64,000 nt of DNA from Candidatus Pseudobacter hemicellulosilyticus (GCA_029202545.1 CP119311.1:4092001-4156000); one strand, 5' to 3'. Positions 25,989 to 35,934 are shown, numbered from the stretch's first letter. A program made the numbers and translations. Notes: a model not told the origin generated them from the sequence alone.

Positions 25989-28211
25989 ATGAAAGAAAGA
26001 ACCCTGCTGTTTTTTGCCCTCGTTTTAGTGACCGCAAATGTTTTTGCACAGAACCCTATTGTATTCAAAAATGCAAAAATGAAAACCGGCGACAACCCGG
26101 AATGGAAAGACCGCCATTTTAATGATAAGGACTGGACCAGCATTCTGCTGGGCCGGGATTGGGATAGCCAGGGCTTTGCGCAGTACAATGGTTTTGGTTT
26201 TTACAGGATGCATTTTTCGCTTCCTTCAGCCATGCTTCAGCAGTCATACTGGAAGGATTCCCTCCTGTTCTATATGGGTAAGATAGATGATGCGGATGAA
26301 GTGTACCTGAATGGCAAACTCATTGGGAAGACCGGCAGTTTCCCCGCTGACCAGGGCGGTTATGCCACCGCTTATTCCGTTGAAAGGATCTATAAAGTGG
26401 CTGCCAATGATCCTGCGCTGTTATGGGATGCGGACAATGTCATTGCCGTGAAGGTCTATGATGGAGATGGGAATGGCGGTATGTATGAAGGATCTCCCTA
26501 TATAAGAATGAAGGACCTTACCGATGTACTGGCTATTGCTACTGATTTTAAAAAAAATAAAGGAGCAAATACCTGTACCATTACTATTGCCAATTCCCAC
26601 AATGCCGCATTGACGGGCAGCCTGGAGATGGCCATCGTTGACAAGGAATCGGATAAAGTGACGCAGACCTTCAGACAAAATGTAAAACTGGCTACGGCAA
26701 AACCTTTCTATAAAGAACTGCCTTATTCCACAGGTGTACGGAATAGCGTGAAAATTGTTTTCACCGAAGCCAGGACCGGCGTAACTATCAGCAACGAGAT
26801 TGTCCTTCCTTATATTCTTACGCCTAAAGCTTCGGACCTGCCGCAGATCAATGGCGCCAAAGTTTTTGGGGTAAGGCCAGGTTCGCCGGTGCTGTTCAAG
26901 ATCCCGGCAAGCGGACAAAAGCCTATCAGGTACAGCGTTGAAAACCTGCCTGCCGGTTTGCAGGTAGATGCGGGTACCGGCGTCATTACCGGTGTGCTGC
27001 ATACCCCCGGTGAGTATACGATGACCTTTATTGCTGAGAATGCAAAAGGAAAGGGCAGTCGCACCTTCACCCTGAAAGTGGGGAACCTGCTGGCGCTGAC
27101 GCCACCCATGGGCTGGAATAGCTGGAACTGCTGGGGTTTGAGCGTATCCGATGAAAAAGTAAGGAGTTCTGCACAGGCGCTGATCGATAAAGGACTGATG
27201 GATTACGGATGGATGTACATCAATGTGGATGATGCCTGGGAGAACAGCCAGCGGGAAGCAGATGGCAGCCTTCGCGCCAACAGCAAATTCCCTGATATGA
27301 AAGGGTTGGGCGACTGGCTCCATAGTCATGGGTTGAAATTCGGTATCTATTCCTCTCCCGGACCGCTTACCTGTGGCAAATACCTGGGATCTTACCAGCA
27401 TGAAAAACAGGATGCTGATCTGTATGCTTCCTGGGGCGTTGATTACCTCAAATACGACTGGTGCGATTATTTCGAAGTATATTATAAGGAGGGCGACCAG
27501 TCCCTGTCGGCCCATATGAAACCTTACCAGGTAATGGAAAAAGCCCTGGTACAGCAGAAAAGGGATATCGTATACAGCCTTTGTCAGTATGGTATGCGGG
27601 ATGTGTGGCAGTGGGGAGCTGCTGTGAACGGCAGCCTCTGGCGTACTACCGGTGATATTGTAGATACCTGGGCATCCCTGAAAGAGATTGGTTTTGACCG
27701 GCAGGCCGAACTTTATCCTTTTGCCAAACCCGGCAGGTGGAATGATCCTGACATGCTGATCGTTGGGAAAGTAGGCTGGAGTAACAGCCTGCGCCAGACG
27801 CGGCTTACCTATGATGAACAGTACACCCATATCAGTCTGTGGAGTTTGTTATCGGCTCCCTTACTGATAGGCTGTGACATGAGCCAGCTGGATGATTATA
27901 CCCTGAACCTGCTGACGAACGCCGAAGTAATTGCTGTAAACCAGGATCCCCTGGGCAGGCAGGCCAGAAGGGTGGTAGATAAGGACGATCAGCAGGTATG
28001 GGTCAAGCAACTGGAGGATGGTAGTTATGCCGTGGGTATTTTCAATCTAAGCAAAGAAGACAGGACGCAGACGATAGAATGGGCTGCATTGGAGCTGCCG
28101 GGAAAAGTATCCCTGCGGGACCTGTGGCGGCAGAAAGACCTGGGTATTTCCGATGGCCGGTATGAAGTAAAAGTGCCCTCGCATGGGGTGGTGCTGTTGA
28201 AAGTAAAATAA
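25989..28211 (+). CDS. GH27-family alpha-galactosidase with accessory N-terminal domains
   Basis: 740 residues with an exported signal peptide (LLFFALVLVTANVFAQ). Residues about 25-180 form a galactose-binding-like beta-sandwich (DDADEVYLNGKLIGKTG), and about 290-365 a putative Ig domain (NLPAGLQVDAGTGVITG). The GH27 catalytic domain begins at LTPPMGWNSWNCWG (about 370). The nucleophile Asp lies in YLKYDWCDY and the acid/base Asp in WRTTGDIVDTW. NPDM-like text RWNDPDMLIVGK and a C-terminal beta domain follow. It would remove terminal alpha-galactose (or a related sugar such as beta-L-arabinopyranose) from the glycan captured by module 2. Confidence 0.92.
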   Translation: MKERTLLFFALVLVTANVFAQNPIVFKNAKMKTGDNPEWKDRHFNDKDWTSILLGRDWDSQGFAQYNGFGFYRMHFSLPSAMLQQSYWKDSLLFYMGKIDDADEVYLNGKLIGKTGSFPADQGGYATAYSVERIYKVAANDPALLWDADNVIAVKVYDGDGNGGMYEGSPYIRMKDLTDVLAIATDFKKNKGANTCTITIANSHNAALTGSLEMAIVDKESDKVTQTFRQNVKLATAKPFYKELPYSTGVRNSVKIVFTEARTGVTISNEIVLPYILTPKASDLPQINGAKVFGVRPGSPVLFKIPASGQKPIRYSVENLPAGLQVDAGTGVITGVLHTPGEYTMTFIAENAKGKGSRTFTLKVGNLLALTPPMGWNSWNCWGLSVSDEKVRSSAQALIDKGLMDYGWMYINVDDAWENSQREADGSLRANSKFPDMKGLGDWLHSHGLKFGIYSSPGPLTCGKYLGSYQHEKQDADLYASWGVDYLKYDWCDYFEVYYKEGDQSLSAHMKPYQVMEKALVQQKRDIVYSLCQYGMRDVWQWGAAVNGSLWRTTGDIVDTWASLKEIGFDRQAELYPFAKPGRWNDPDMLIVGKVGWSNSLRQTRLTYDEQYTHISLWSLLSAPLLIGCDMSQLDDYTLNLLTNAEVIAVNQDPLGRQARRVVDKDDQQVWVKQLEDGSYAVGIFNLSKEDRTQTIEWAALELPGKVSLRDLWRQKDLGISDGRYEVKVPSHGVVLLKVK

Positions 28212-28234
28212 TAGTTGACACTGAAATAATAAGG

Positions 28235-28262
28235 GCCCCGCCAACCGGCGGGGCCTTTTTTT
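28235..28262 (+). terminator. Strong intrinsic terminator of the module 2 operon
   Basis: GGCCCCGCC (28235-28243), loop AACC, GGCGGGGCC (28248-28256), then six or more T. It lies 23 bp after the GH27 stop. Confidence 0.9.
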
Positions 28263-28342
28263 CGCGTTATCCGGTGATAGGGCAGGGGAGGATGTTTCTG
28301 TGGTACGAACATTGCAGTATCTTGCTGAACGGTAGAAAACCT

Positions 28343-29836
28343 ATGAACTGGCGACCAAAAGAAGTCCTTACAGAAGAGGAAATACATCACGGGCTAAAAC
28401 AGGTGATCAAGGATGGGCTCACTTCGGAAGTGATGACCACCCTCACGGGTGGCGCTTTCCTGGTAGCCTTTGCACTCCTGCTGGGAGCTTCCAACCTGCA
28501 GATCGGGTTGCTGGCTTCCTTACCCACTATGGTAAATGTTTTTCAGCTGGTCTCCATCTGGCTGGTGCGGCGTTACAATAACCGGCGGGCTGTCAGCGTC
28601 ATCTGTTCCGTTCTGGCCCGGCTGCCGCTCCTGGTGATAGGGGCCATGCCGCTGTTTTTTGGGATGAGTACCATACAGCCGGTCATCTACTTCCTGTTCT
28701 TTTTTTACCTTTTTGGCTCTATTGCCGGTCCCAGCTGGAATGCCTGGATGAAGGACCTGGTGCCGGAATCCCAGATGGGCACCTTTTTTGCCCGGCGCAG
28801 CAGCTTTATGCAGATCACCAATGTGATCCTCAGCTTTGCTCTGGCCATATTTATTGACTATATCCGTAAAAGCTATCCCCAGTATGAGATGGCCGTTTAT
28901 GCAGGCATGTTCATCATTGCCGGTATCAGCGGGCTCACCGGGGCTCTGGTATTATCCAGGACACCGGAGCCACAGTCTTATCTTACCCGGGAAAATCTTT
29001 TCCGGCTGCTGGTCAAACCACTCCGGGATGGTAATTTCCGAAGGTTGCTTATCTTCAACTCGGCCTGGGTCTTTGCCTTCAATATCGCCACTCCTTTTTT
29101 CAATGTATTCATGATGAAAACCCTGGGGCTGTCGCTGCCTTATATAATAGGGTTAACCATCATCAGCCAGCTCTTCAGTATCCTGACCATCCGGATGTGG
29201 GGGCGCTTTTCTGACCGGTACAGCAATAAGACCATCCTGGCCATCTGCACACCATTATATATGCTGGTGCTGATAGGCTGGTGTTTTGTAGGGATCTACT
29301 CCCGGTTCTGGGCCAACCTGGCGCTGCTGTCCGTGATCCATATGGCCAGCGGTATTGCCACGGCAGGGATCAATCTCTCCCTGACCAATATCGGGCTGAA
29401 ACTGGCGCCCCGCAATGAATCCATCGTTTACCTTTCGGCAAAGAATATCATCACCGCTGTTTTTTCTTCCCTGGCCCCGCTGCTGGGTGGGTACCTGGCG
29501 GATTATTTTACTGAGCGCTCCCTGGTCATCAATGCGGAATGGGCGGGTCCCAAGGTCACTAAAGTCCTGCACCTGGTGTCCCTGCACGAATGGAATTTCC
29601 TGTTCCTGATCGGCGCCTTCCTGGCCTTCCTGTCCATTGAGCTGCTGGTAGCGGTGAAAGAAACCGGCGAAGTGGAGAAGGACGAGGTCATTAAGGTCAT
29701 GCGCAGCAGTATCCGCAATAACCTCAAAGACTATTTTATTATTGGCCAGCTGATCAGCATCCAGGAACATTTGTGGAGCATGGTGCGCCGGCCCTGGATG
29801 GCCCTGAAGGAACCCGCTGAGGAAAAACGGGAATGA
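28343..29836 (+). CDS. MFS transporter
   Basis: About 497 residues from ATG 28343 (MNWRPKEVLTEEEIHHGLKQ); an earlier in-frame start at 28274 lies next to the terminator and adds an unlikely leader. There are about 12 membrane helices, for example GAFLVAFALLLGASNLQIGL and IYFLFFFYLFGSIAG. The PSWNAWMKDLVPESQMGTFF loop resembles the MFS A motif region. The C-terminal tail is charged. It is separated from module 2 by the terminator, so co-regulation is not implied. A sugar transporter is plausible from its neighbours, but the substrate is unknown. Confidence 0.85.
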   Translation: MNWRPKEVLTEEEIHHGLKQVIKDGLTSEVMTTLTGGAFLVAFALLLGASNLQIGLLASLPTMVNVFQLVSIWLVRRYNNRRAVSVICSVLARLPLLVIGAMPLFFGMSTIQPVIYFLFFFYLFGSIAGPSWNAWMKDLVPESQMGTFFARRSSFMQITNVILSFALAIFIDYIRKSYPQYEMAVYAGMFIIAGISGLTGALVLSRTPEPQSYLTRENLFRLLVKPLRDGNFRRLLIFNSAWVFAFNIATPFFNVFMMKTLGLSLPYIIGLTIISQLFSILTIRMWGRFSDRYSNKTILAICTPLYMLVLIGWCFVGIYSRFWANLALLSVIHMASGIATAGINLSLTNIGLKLAPRNESIVYLSAKNIITAVFSSLAPLLGGYLADYFTERSLVINAEWAGPKVTKVLHLVSLHEWNFLFLIGAFLAFLSIELLVAVKETGEVEKDEVIKVMRSSIRNNLKDYFIIGQLISIQEHLWSMVRRPWMALKEPAEEKRE

Positions 29837-29967
29837 GCCTTTTGGGTAAAATTACCGGAAAGCAGCTAAATCGATGCAGCAGGAGCGGTAGCCGGGTTGT
29901 CTTCTAATCAGTTGAACTTGTTCTGTTAAGCCAGCTTGCTGAAGGAAAAAGCCCATTGGAAGAATTT

Positions 29968-29978
29968 GGGACGAACCA
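29968..29978 (+). repeat. Dispersed motif GGGACGAACCA
   Basis: Exact 11-base copy in TTTGGGACGAACCAGGGG, 42 bp before the -33 element of the module 3 sigma gene. Other exact copies are at 11296 (reverse) and 62144. Confidence 0.5.
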
Positions 29979-30009
29979 GGGGAAAAAGTAATTAAGGACA
30001 GAAAGTAGG

Positions 30010-30037
30010 TTGGAAATGAACTTTTTTTCTACATTTG
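30010..30037 (+). promoter_or_regulatory. Bacteroidota promoter of the module 3 sigma gene
   Basis: TTG at 30010-30012 and TACATTTG at 30030-30037 are separated by 17 bp, within the usual spacing of Bacteroidota primary promoters. The sigma factor ATG follows 26 bp later. Confidence 0.6.
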
Positions 30038-30063
30038 AAGTTCGTAACGATTGCAACTAACGA

Positions 30064-30678
30064 ATGTCAGGGTGTGAACCTAAACTTGCCAACATGAAGG
30101 TGCCAACTGAAATTGATCTGCTCAGGCGCATAAGTGAAGACGACCGCCGCGCGTTCCGCGACCTCTACCAACGCTATACTCCCGAATTATATTCATTTGT
30201 CAAAAGTCTGTGTTCCGATGAAGCCCTGTGCCAGGATATTGTACAGGAAATATTCATTAAACTCTGGGATAACCGGGCCCGTGCTACTGATATACAGCAG
30301 GTGAAAGCGTATCTGTTCAAGGCGGCAAAGAACAGGTTCCTCAATGAGCTGCGCCGCCTGAAAATCCAGCGGAAAGTGGCTAAAAATAAGATGTTTTCTG
30401 AAATTGATACGGAAACGCCCGAAAGGCAACTCTCCTATAAAGAAACCGTACGTCTCAGCGAAGAAGTACTCTCTAAATTATCTCCCAAAAGAAAGCTCAT
30501 TGTAGAAATGAGCACTTACCAGGACCTCAGCCTGGACGAAATTGTGGCCCGTGTAGGCATCTCCAAAAATGTGGTCAAAAAACTCCTTTACCAGGGGCTG
30601 GCTACCATGCGGAAAGATGAACTGCTGAACCGGATCGGCTGTCTGGCCATTGTCTCCTCTCTTTTATTGATGGCGTAA
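30064..30678 (+). CDS. FecI-type ECF sigma factor (module 3)
   Basis: 204 residues from 30064, or 194 from ATG 30094 (MKVPTEIDLLRRISEDD), which is nearer the family start. Region 2: FRDLYQRYTPELYSFVKSL and LCQDIVQEIFIKLWDNRA. Region 4: LSPKRKLIVEMSTYQDLSLDE, EIVARVGISKNVVKKLLYQGL. A hydrophobic end (CLAIVSSLLLMA) is present. Its partner FecR at 31182 is 500 bp away, separated by a repeat array, unlike the tighter arrangement in the other modules. Confidence 0.9.
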   Translation: MSGCEPKLANMKVPTEIDLLRRISEDDRRAFRDLYQRYTPELYSFVKSLCSDEALCQDIVQEIFIKLWDNRARATDIQQVKAYLFKAAKNRFLNELRRLKIQRKVAKNKMFSEIDTETPERQLSYKETVRLSEEVLSKLSPKRKLIVEMSTYQDLSLDEIVARVGISKNVVKKLLYQGLATMRKDELLNRIGCLAIVSSLLLMA

Positions 30679-30704
30679 AGCTATACCCGCCAGGAATTTT
30701 TATG

Positions 30705-30960
30705 GGTCGAACCAAGGGCCTTTGCTTTTGCCTTCGGGTAACCGCGCCTGGCAGGGATGTTTTGGTTTGAACCAGGGGTAAACTGACTTGTAGTTGACCA
30801 GCTGACAGCGTCAGGGATATTTTTGGTTCGAACCAAAGGCCTTTGCTTTTGCGTTCGGGTAACCGCGCCTGGCAGGGATGTTTTGGTTTGCGAACCATAG
30901 TAAACTGACTTGTAGTTGATCAGCTGACAGGGCAGGGATATTCTTGGTTCGAACCAAAAA
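30705..30960 (+). repeat. Tandem 120-bp repeats with GGTTCGAACC palindromes
   Basis: Two near-identical units start at 30705 and 30825, with a third truncated copy at 30946 (periods 120 and 121). Each unit contains the sequence CTTTTGCCTTCGGGTAACCG or its variant, and two half-units that begin AGGGATnTTTTGGTT and contain a palindromic core such as TTGGTTCGAACCAA. In all, five core motifs occur. The open frames on the minus strand merely translate this repeat and are not called. The remainder to 31181 holds no gene. Confidence 0.8.
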
Positions 30961-31181
30961 ATACTCTTTTGTACAGCTGCGGGCCTGGTTAAAACTGGTC
31001 TTCTGTCTCCACAACTGCATGCTGCTTTTGAGGGGCTGATTGCTGCCGGGAGGCTCATTGCCATGGAAGGACCTTGCAGTTCCAGGGCATGGTTACCCTG
31101 GCAATGCTGTCTTCTTTTTTTTGTTAAAAAAAATCAAAATCCAGGGGTCTCTTTCCTGCATAGCTGTGTCTTAGGAATGAT

Positions 31182-32369
31182 ATGAACCCTAAGGAATTTG
31201 AAGAATTTTTACAGAAAGTAGCACTGGATCTGCATTCCACGGAAGAGCAGGAAACCTTTCTTGCCTGGCTGCAGGAACTGCCGGAATCGGTTGCGGCAGA
31301 AGCCCTGGACCGATATGAACAGGCGTTCAACAGCATCCCCGGTGGTCAGGCTGACCAGCAGGTTATCCTGGCTATTGAGACTGGCATTGAAAGCCGGCTG
31401 GGAACAGCCCCGGTAATCCCTATAAGATCCGTCCGCAGGGGCAGGAGCTTTTACCTGAAACTGGCTGTAGCCGTGATCGGTATACTTTCTACTTCTCTCT
31501 TTTTCCTGTATCGCTGGCCCGCAACTTCCCGGGATGCGGAGCAGCAAACCATGCAAATGGCGCAGGTCATTGTGCCTGGTAAAAACCAGGCGGTGCTGAA
31601 GCTGGCCAATGGTACTGCAGTAATACTGGATGAAGTGGCCGACGGCCAGATCACTATGAACAATGCTGCTACCGGTTTTGAGAAAAAAGGTGGCCTGCTG
31701 GTAGCAAAAGGCAATACTGCGGCTGTAGTGGGATCCGATAATATACTGGAAACACCCAAGGGTGGTCAATACCAGCTGGCCCTGCCGGATGGGTCAAAGG
31801 TCTGGCTGAATGCTTCCAGTCGCCTCGTTTTCCCCACCTCCTTCAAACAGGGACAACGCAAGGTCCAGCTCTGGGGTGAAGCCTATTTTGAAGTGAAGCC
31901 GGATGCGGCCAGTCCCTTTATTGTAGAAACCGCCAAAGGTGCATCCTTACAGGGGCAGGGCGCCAGTTTCAATATCAGCGCTTACCAGGAAGATGCAGAA
32001 GAGGCGGCCACCCTGCTGGCGGGAAGCCTTCTGGTAGGGCATAGCGCAGGCCAGGTACAGCTGAAGCCAGGGCAGCAGGCCATTGTCAATACCCGGGAGA
32101 TCGTTTCTGTAAAAGAAGTAGAGACCAGTTATGCAGTAGCCTGGAAAGAAGGATTTTTTATGTTCAACCGGGAACCTATCAAAATAGTCATGGATAAAAT
32201 TGCCCGCTGGTATGATGTGGAAGTGATGTACCAGGGGCCGGTACCGGAAGCTAAATTCTGGGGTAATGTATCCAGGTTCTCACACGTGAGCGATGTGCTG
32301 AAAATGCTGGAAGCTACCGGCCGGGTGCATTTTGAGGTAGAAGGCCGGAAGATCTATGTAAAGAAATAA
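31182..32369 (+). CDS. FecR-type anti-sigma factor (module 3)
   Basis: 395 residues. Membrane helix about 90-111 (FYLKLAVAVIGILSTSLFFL), FecR domain about 190-280 (TPKGGQYQLALPDGSKVWLN, LWGEAYFEVKPDAASPF, GQGASFNISAYQED) and DUF4974 C-terminus (MDKIARWYDVEVMYQGPVPE, VSDVLKMLEATGRVHF). The predicted partner is the sigma factor at 30064 and the signalling SusC at 32493. Confidence 0.92.
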   Translation: MNPKEFEEFLQKVALDLHSTEEQETFLAWLQELPESVAAEALDRYEQAFNSIPGGQADQQVILAIETGIESRLGTAPVIPIRSVRRGRSFYLKLAVAVIGILSTSLFFLYRWPATSRDAEQQTMQMAQVIVPGKNQAVLKLANGTAVILDEVADGQITMNNAATGFEKKGGLLVAKGNTAAVVGSDNILETPKGGQYQLALPDGSKVWLNASSRLVFPTSFKQGQRKVQLWGEAYFEVKPDAASPFIVETAKGASLQGQGASFNISAYQEDAEEAATLLAGSLLVGHSAGQVQLKPGQQAIVNTREIVSVKEVETSYAVAWKEGFFMFNREPIKIVMDKIARWYDVEVMYQGPVPEAKFWGNVSRFSHVSDVLKMLEATGRVHFEVEGRKIYVKK

Positions 32370-32402
32370 TAATTAATAATATAAAGTCTGTCAATTAAAA
32401 AA

Positions 32403-32435
32403 ACAGGCGGGGTGCTACCAACACGCCCGCCCTGT
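32403..32435 (+). other. GC-rich hairpin in the fecR-susC junction (module 3)
   Basis: ACAGGCGGGGTG (32403-32414) pairs with CACGCCCGCCCTGT (32422-32435) with two single-base bulges. There is no T run after it. Position between fecR and susC mirrors the hairpins of module 1. Confidence 0.4.
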
Positions 32436-32492
32436 AACTGGTATTTTATAATTAAGCGTTTCCTTAACTCAATTAAAAAACCATGTAAATCT

Positions 32493-35400
32493 ATGATTTT
32501 AAATTCATGTATTGAGTCAATCCCACGATTTAGTACAAGCCTCCGACAAAAGCTCATTACAATGAAACTGCTATCCCTACTGCTGTTTGTTTCAATGTTG
32601 CAGGTGAATGCCAATGGTTTTGCCCAGAGTGTCACACTCAAGGGTAGAAATATGTCTATTGAACGCATTTTCCTGGAGATCAAAAAGCAAACCGGTATTG
32701 CTGTATTGTGTGAGACCGAGGTCCTGGAAAGCATCCGGCCCATGACGGTTAATTTCAACAGGACTGAGGTAAAAGAAGTACTTGATTTCTGCCTCAACCA
32801 GACAGCGTATACCTACCAGCTGGACAAAAACAATGTGGTGATCAAGCCGGCTGTTACGCCTGAGCCTGCTGCTGTCACCCTGCTCAACCGGTTGATTGTC
32901 CAGAAGGTGATTTCGGGTAAGGTTGTCAGTGAAAAAGGCGATGCCCTGGAAGGGGTGAGCGTCCGTGCCGATAACGGTATCGGGACGGTCACTGTCGCCA
33001 ACGGTTCCTTTACCCTGACGGTACCTGATGAGGTGAAAAAAGTTACGTTCAGTTATATAGGTTATGAATCGCAGACGGTGACCCTGAATGGCAAAAATGT
33101 CCTGGACATTATCCTGAAGCCTGTTCAGGACAATCTGAATGAAGTGGTGGTGGTAGGGTATGGCACCAAGCGCCGTGCCGAAGTGGTGAGCGCTGTGGAT
33201 GTGATCAAGGCGGATCAGATTGAAAGCAGGCCCGTCAGCAACGTGATGCAGGCATTGCAGGGTTTATCGCCCAGCCTGGTGATCCAGCAGCGGAACATGA
33301 ACCCGAATAACAACAGCATGAACATCAACCTCCGTGGTATCAGCACCATGAGCAATAACGCACCGCTGCTGGTGATTGACGGGGTGATCAGTAATGATGT
33401 GGCCGACATGAATAACCTCAACCCTAACGACATTGAGGATATTTCTATTTTAAAAGATGCCGGTAGCGCCGCTATTTATGGTTCCCGCTCCGGTAACGGT
33501 GTTATCCTGATCACTACTAAAAAAGGAAAGCTGGGCATGAAGCCGGTGGTCCGGTTCAGCTCCCTGCTGGGTTCCCAGAACCCGCATATCCTGACCAAAC
33601 CCATGAAAGGATATCAGAACGCCCTGCTGCGCAATGACTCCTATATCAATGTGGGCGCCCAGCCGATCTATTCTTCTGAACAGATCCAGCAGTTTGCTAC
33701 GGGGGATAGTGAGTATTTCCTGAAAGGTATCATGCAGAACGCCTTGCAGCAGAACTATGACCTGAGCATCCAGGGCGGATCTGCCAATACTGCCTATATG
33801 ATCTCCCTGGGTTATTACGATCAGGAAAGCAATTTCAAAGGACCCGGCTATGGCCTGAAGCGGTATAATGTCCGCTCCAACCTGACCACCAATATCGGCC
33901 GGTTGAAACTCTCCACCATCATGTGGTACAACAGGAGTGAAGGTAAATCGTACCAGGGTGATGAAGGGTTCCTGATCGCTGACGCCTCCCGCCTGCCGGT
34001 ATACAATACCTATATCCTGAAAGGGGCGGATGGTAAATATTATAACAATGATGTACTGAGCGGCGGTAACCCGCTGGCTGCACTTGAGCATGGCGGTTAT
34101 ACTAAAAATACCAATGACAATTTCCAGGGAAGCCTGAACGCTGAGTTCAAGATCATGCCCGGCCTGAAGGCAAAAGGTTTGCTGGCCCTGGATCTGCGGC
34201 CGGAAAGCCGCCTGATCCGCAGGTTCTACTGGCCGGTATACAGCCCCTCAGGAGATCCTACGCCCATTAACAAGAATGCCGAGAACGATTATCATATTGA
34301 AGACTTCAGCGCAAAGTCTACCCTGCTGAACAGCCAGATCATGCTGGATTACAACAGGACCTTTGGCGGTGTACACAATATATCCGGTCTGGCCGGTTTC
34401 TCCAACGAGTCCTATCGCCAGCTGCGCCAGGAACTGAAAAGAAGATATGTAGATCCTATCCTGGGTATCCCCATCGGTTCCACCATCATTGATGAGGCCG
34501 GATCTTACAACACGGTTGGCGGTACTACGGAGCGGAGCATTTTCTCCTACTTCGGCAGGGCCGGTTATTCCTATGACGACCGGTACTTTGTGGAAGGCAG
34601 CTTCCGTTACGACGCCTCTTCCAGGTTTGGCCATAACAACCGCTGGGCTTTCTTCCCCTCCGTATCAGCAGGCTGGAGGATCAGTGATGAGGCCTTCTTC
34701 AGCTTCTGGAAAGAAAGATTTGGCGACCTGAAGATCCGTGCTACCTACGGTACCCTGGGTAACCAGAACTCCGATGATTACCAGAACTATACTACCTACG
34801 ATATCTATGTTAACCAATACGGGTTCAACAACGTGGCTGTTCCCGGAACCGGTTATACACTGGGCAATCCCGATCTGCGCTGGGAAACCACTACCTCCTA
34901 CAATATCGGAGCGGACGCCAGCTTCCTCAAAGGGAACCTGCGCGTAGCGTTCGATTATTTCCAGAAGCATACCAGTGATATCCTGCTGGCGCCTACTGTA
35001 CCGGGACCTCTGGGCGGCGCTGTATCTACCGCCAACCTGGGTAAAATGAAAAACCAGGGCTTTGAGCTGAACATCAATTATTACCTGCGGCATGGTGATT
35101 TTGCCCATACGTTTGGTCTTAACCTGGGAGATTCCTGGAATGAAGTGACTTTCATTGAAGGGAATGAACGTATCCTGAAATCAGATGAAATTGAACGTAT
35201 CAGCAGGGCAGGCCTGCCCCTCAATGCTTATTTCGGGTATAAGACGGACGGTCTCTTCCAGAACATAGAGGATATCAAAAGCTCTGCGCTGCCCATCGGC
35301 GTATCCCCCCAGCCTGGCGATGTTAAGTATGTAGACCGGAACGGTGATGGCATTATTGACGACAATGACCGTTTTGTACTGGGACATGCCTTCCCCCGGA

Positions 35401-35912
35401 TGACCTTTGGTTTCAACTACGCAGTTCAGTGGAAGGGCATTGAGTTGACGATGCTGTGGCAGGGTGTTGGTAAAAGGGATATGGCGCTGCGCGGAGAGCT
35501 TATTGAGCCTTTCCATGGCGGTTATTCCTTTGTGATGTTTGAGCACCAGCTGGACTACTGGACACCGGCCAACCCGGATGCCAAATGGCCCAGGCTGACT
35601 GCGCCCGGAACGGCTTCTACCATTAATAACTATGGTAAAGGGTCCGACAGGAATATCTTCAATGCAGCCTACGTACGGTTGAAAAATATCCAGCTGAGCT
35701 ATACGCTGCCCAATAAGCTGACCTCCCGCGTGGGATTGAATAAATGCAGTTTCTTCCTCAATGGACAGAACCTGCTTACGTTCAGCCAGATCAATTTTGT
35801 TGATCCGGAATCCAGTGAGTTTGGGAATAACATGAATGCCGGCGGCGCCAACAGCGCCCGCAATTATCCCACCCTTAAATATATAGGAGGCGGCATCAAT
35901 GTGGAATTTTAA
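32493..35912 (+). CDS. SusC/RagA-family TonB-linked transporter (module 3)
   Basis: About 1139 residues from ATG 32493; the hydrophobic signal core starts at MKLLSLLLFVSMLQVNANGF (ATG 32562). An open frame extends up to 32412, but that part overlaps the hairpin and is not protein-like. STN domain (MSIERIFLEIKKQTGIAVLC), carboxypeptidase-regulatory-like domain (VSGKVVSEKGDALEGVSVRA-like text), plug (LNEVVVVGYGTKRRAEVVSA; VIDGVISNDVADMNN) and barrel are present. Followed by SusD, a SusE-like protein and a GH76 enzyme, it probably imports alpha-mannan oligosaccharides. Confidence 0.93.
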   Translation: MILNSCIESIPRFSTSLRQKLITMKLLSLLLFVSMLQVNANGFAQSVTLKGRNMSIERIFLEIKKQTGIAVLCETEVLESIRPMTVNFNRTEVKEVLDFCLNQTAYTYQLDKNNVVIKPAVTPEPAAVTLLNRLIVQKVISGKVVSEKGDALEGVSVRADNGIGTVTVANGSFTLTVPDEVKKVTFSYIGYESQTVTLNGKNVLDIILKPVQDNLNEVVVVGYGTKRRAEVVSAVDVIKADQIESRPVSNVMQALQGLSPSLVIQQRNMNPNNNSMNINLRGISTMSNNAPLLVIDGVISNDVADMNNLNPNDIEDISILKDAGSAAIYGSRSGNGVILITTKKGKLGMKPVVRFSSLLGSQNPHILTKPMKGYQNALLRNDSYINVGAQPIYSSEQIQQFATGDSEYFLKGIMQNALQQNYDLSIQGGSANTAYMISLGYYDQESNFKGPGYGLKRYNVRSNLTTNIGRLKLSTIMWYNRSEGKSYQGDEGFLIADASRLPVYNTYILKGADGKYYNNDVLSGGNPLAALEHGGYTKNTNDNFQGSLNAEFKIMPGLKAKGLLALDLRPESRLIRRFYWPVYSPSGDPTPINKNAENDYHIEDFSAKSTLLNSQIMLDYNRTFGGVHNISGLAGFSNESYRQLRQELKRRYVDPILGIPIGSTIIDEAGSYNTVGGTTERSIFSYFGRAGYSYDDRYFVEGSFRYDASSRFGHNNRWAFFPSVSAGWRISDEAFFSFWKERFGDLKIRATYGTLGNQNSDDYQNYTTYDIYVNQYGFNNVAVPGTGYTLGNPDLRWETTTSYNIGADASFLKGNLRVAFDYFQKHTSDILLAPTVPGPLGGAVSTANLGKMKNQGFELNINYYLRHGDFAHTFGLNLGDSWNEVTFIEGNERILKSDEIERISRAGLPLNAYFGYKTDGLFQNIEDIKSSALPIGVSPQPGDVKYVDRNGDGIIDDNDRFVLGHAFPRMTFGFNYAVQWKGIELTMLWQGVGKRDMALRGELIEPFHGGYSFVMFEHQLDYWTPANPDAKWPRLTAPGTASTINNYGKGSDRNIFNAAYVRLKNIQLSYTLPNKLTSRVGLNKCSFFLNGQNLLTFSQINFVDPESSEFGNNMNAGGANSARNYPTLKYIGGGINVEF

Positions 35913-35934
35913 TAGACAATCTAAACCAGCAATC

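Noticed and set aside
26421..27830. 469-codon minus-strand frame
   Set aside because: It is the shadow of the GH27 gene, which has complete catalytic motifs on the plus strand.
30825..30960. GGTTCGAACC cores read as tRNA T-arm fragments
   Set aside because: The sequence matches a T-loop by chance only; no acceptor, D or anticodon arms accompany any copy.
30705..30960. Tandem repeats considered as a CRISPR array
   Set aside because: Units are 120 bp with no unique spacers, and no cas gene lies in the window.
30681..31064. Minus-strand frames with repeated peptides between the module 3 sigma and FecR genes
   Set aside because: They translate the 120-bp DNA repeat; the same peptide appears in different frames with no start signal or domain.
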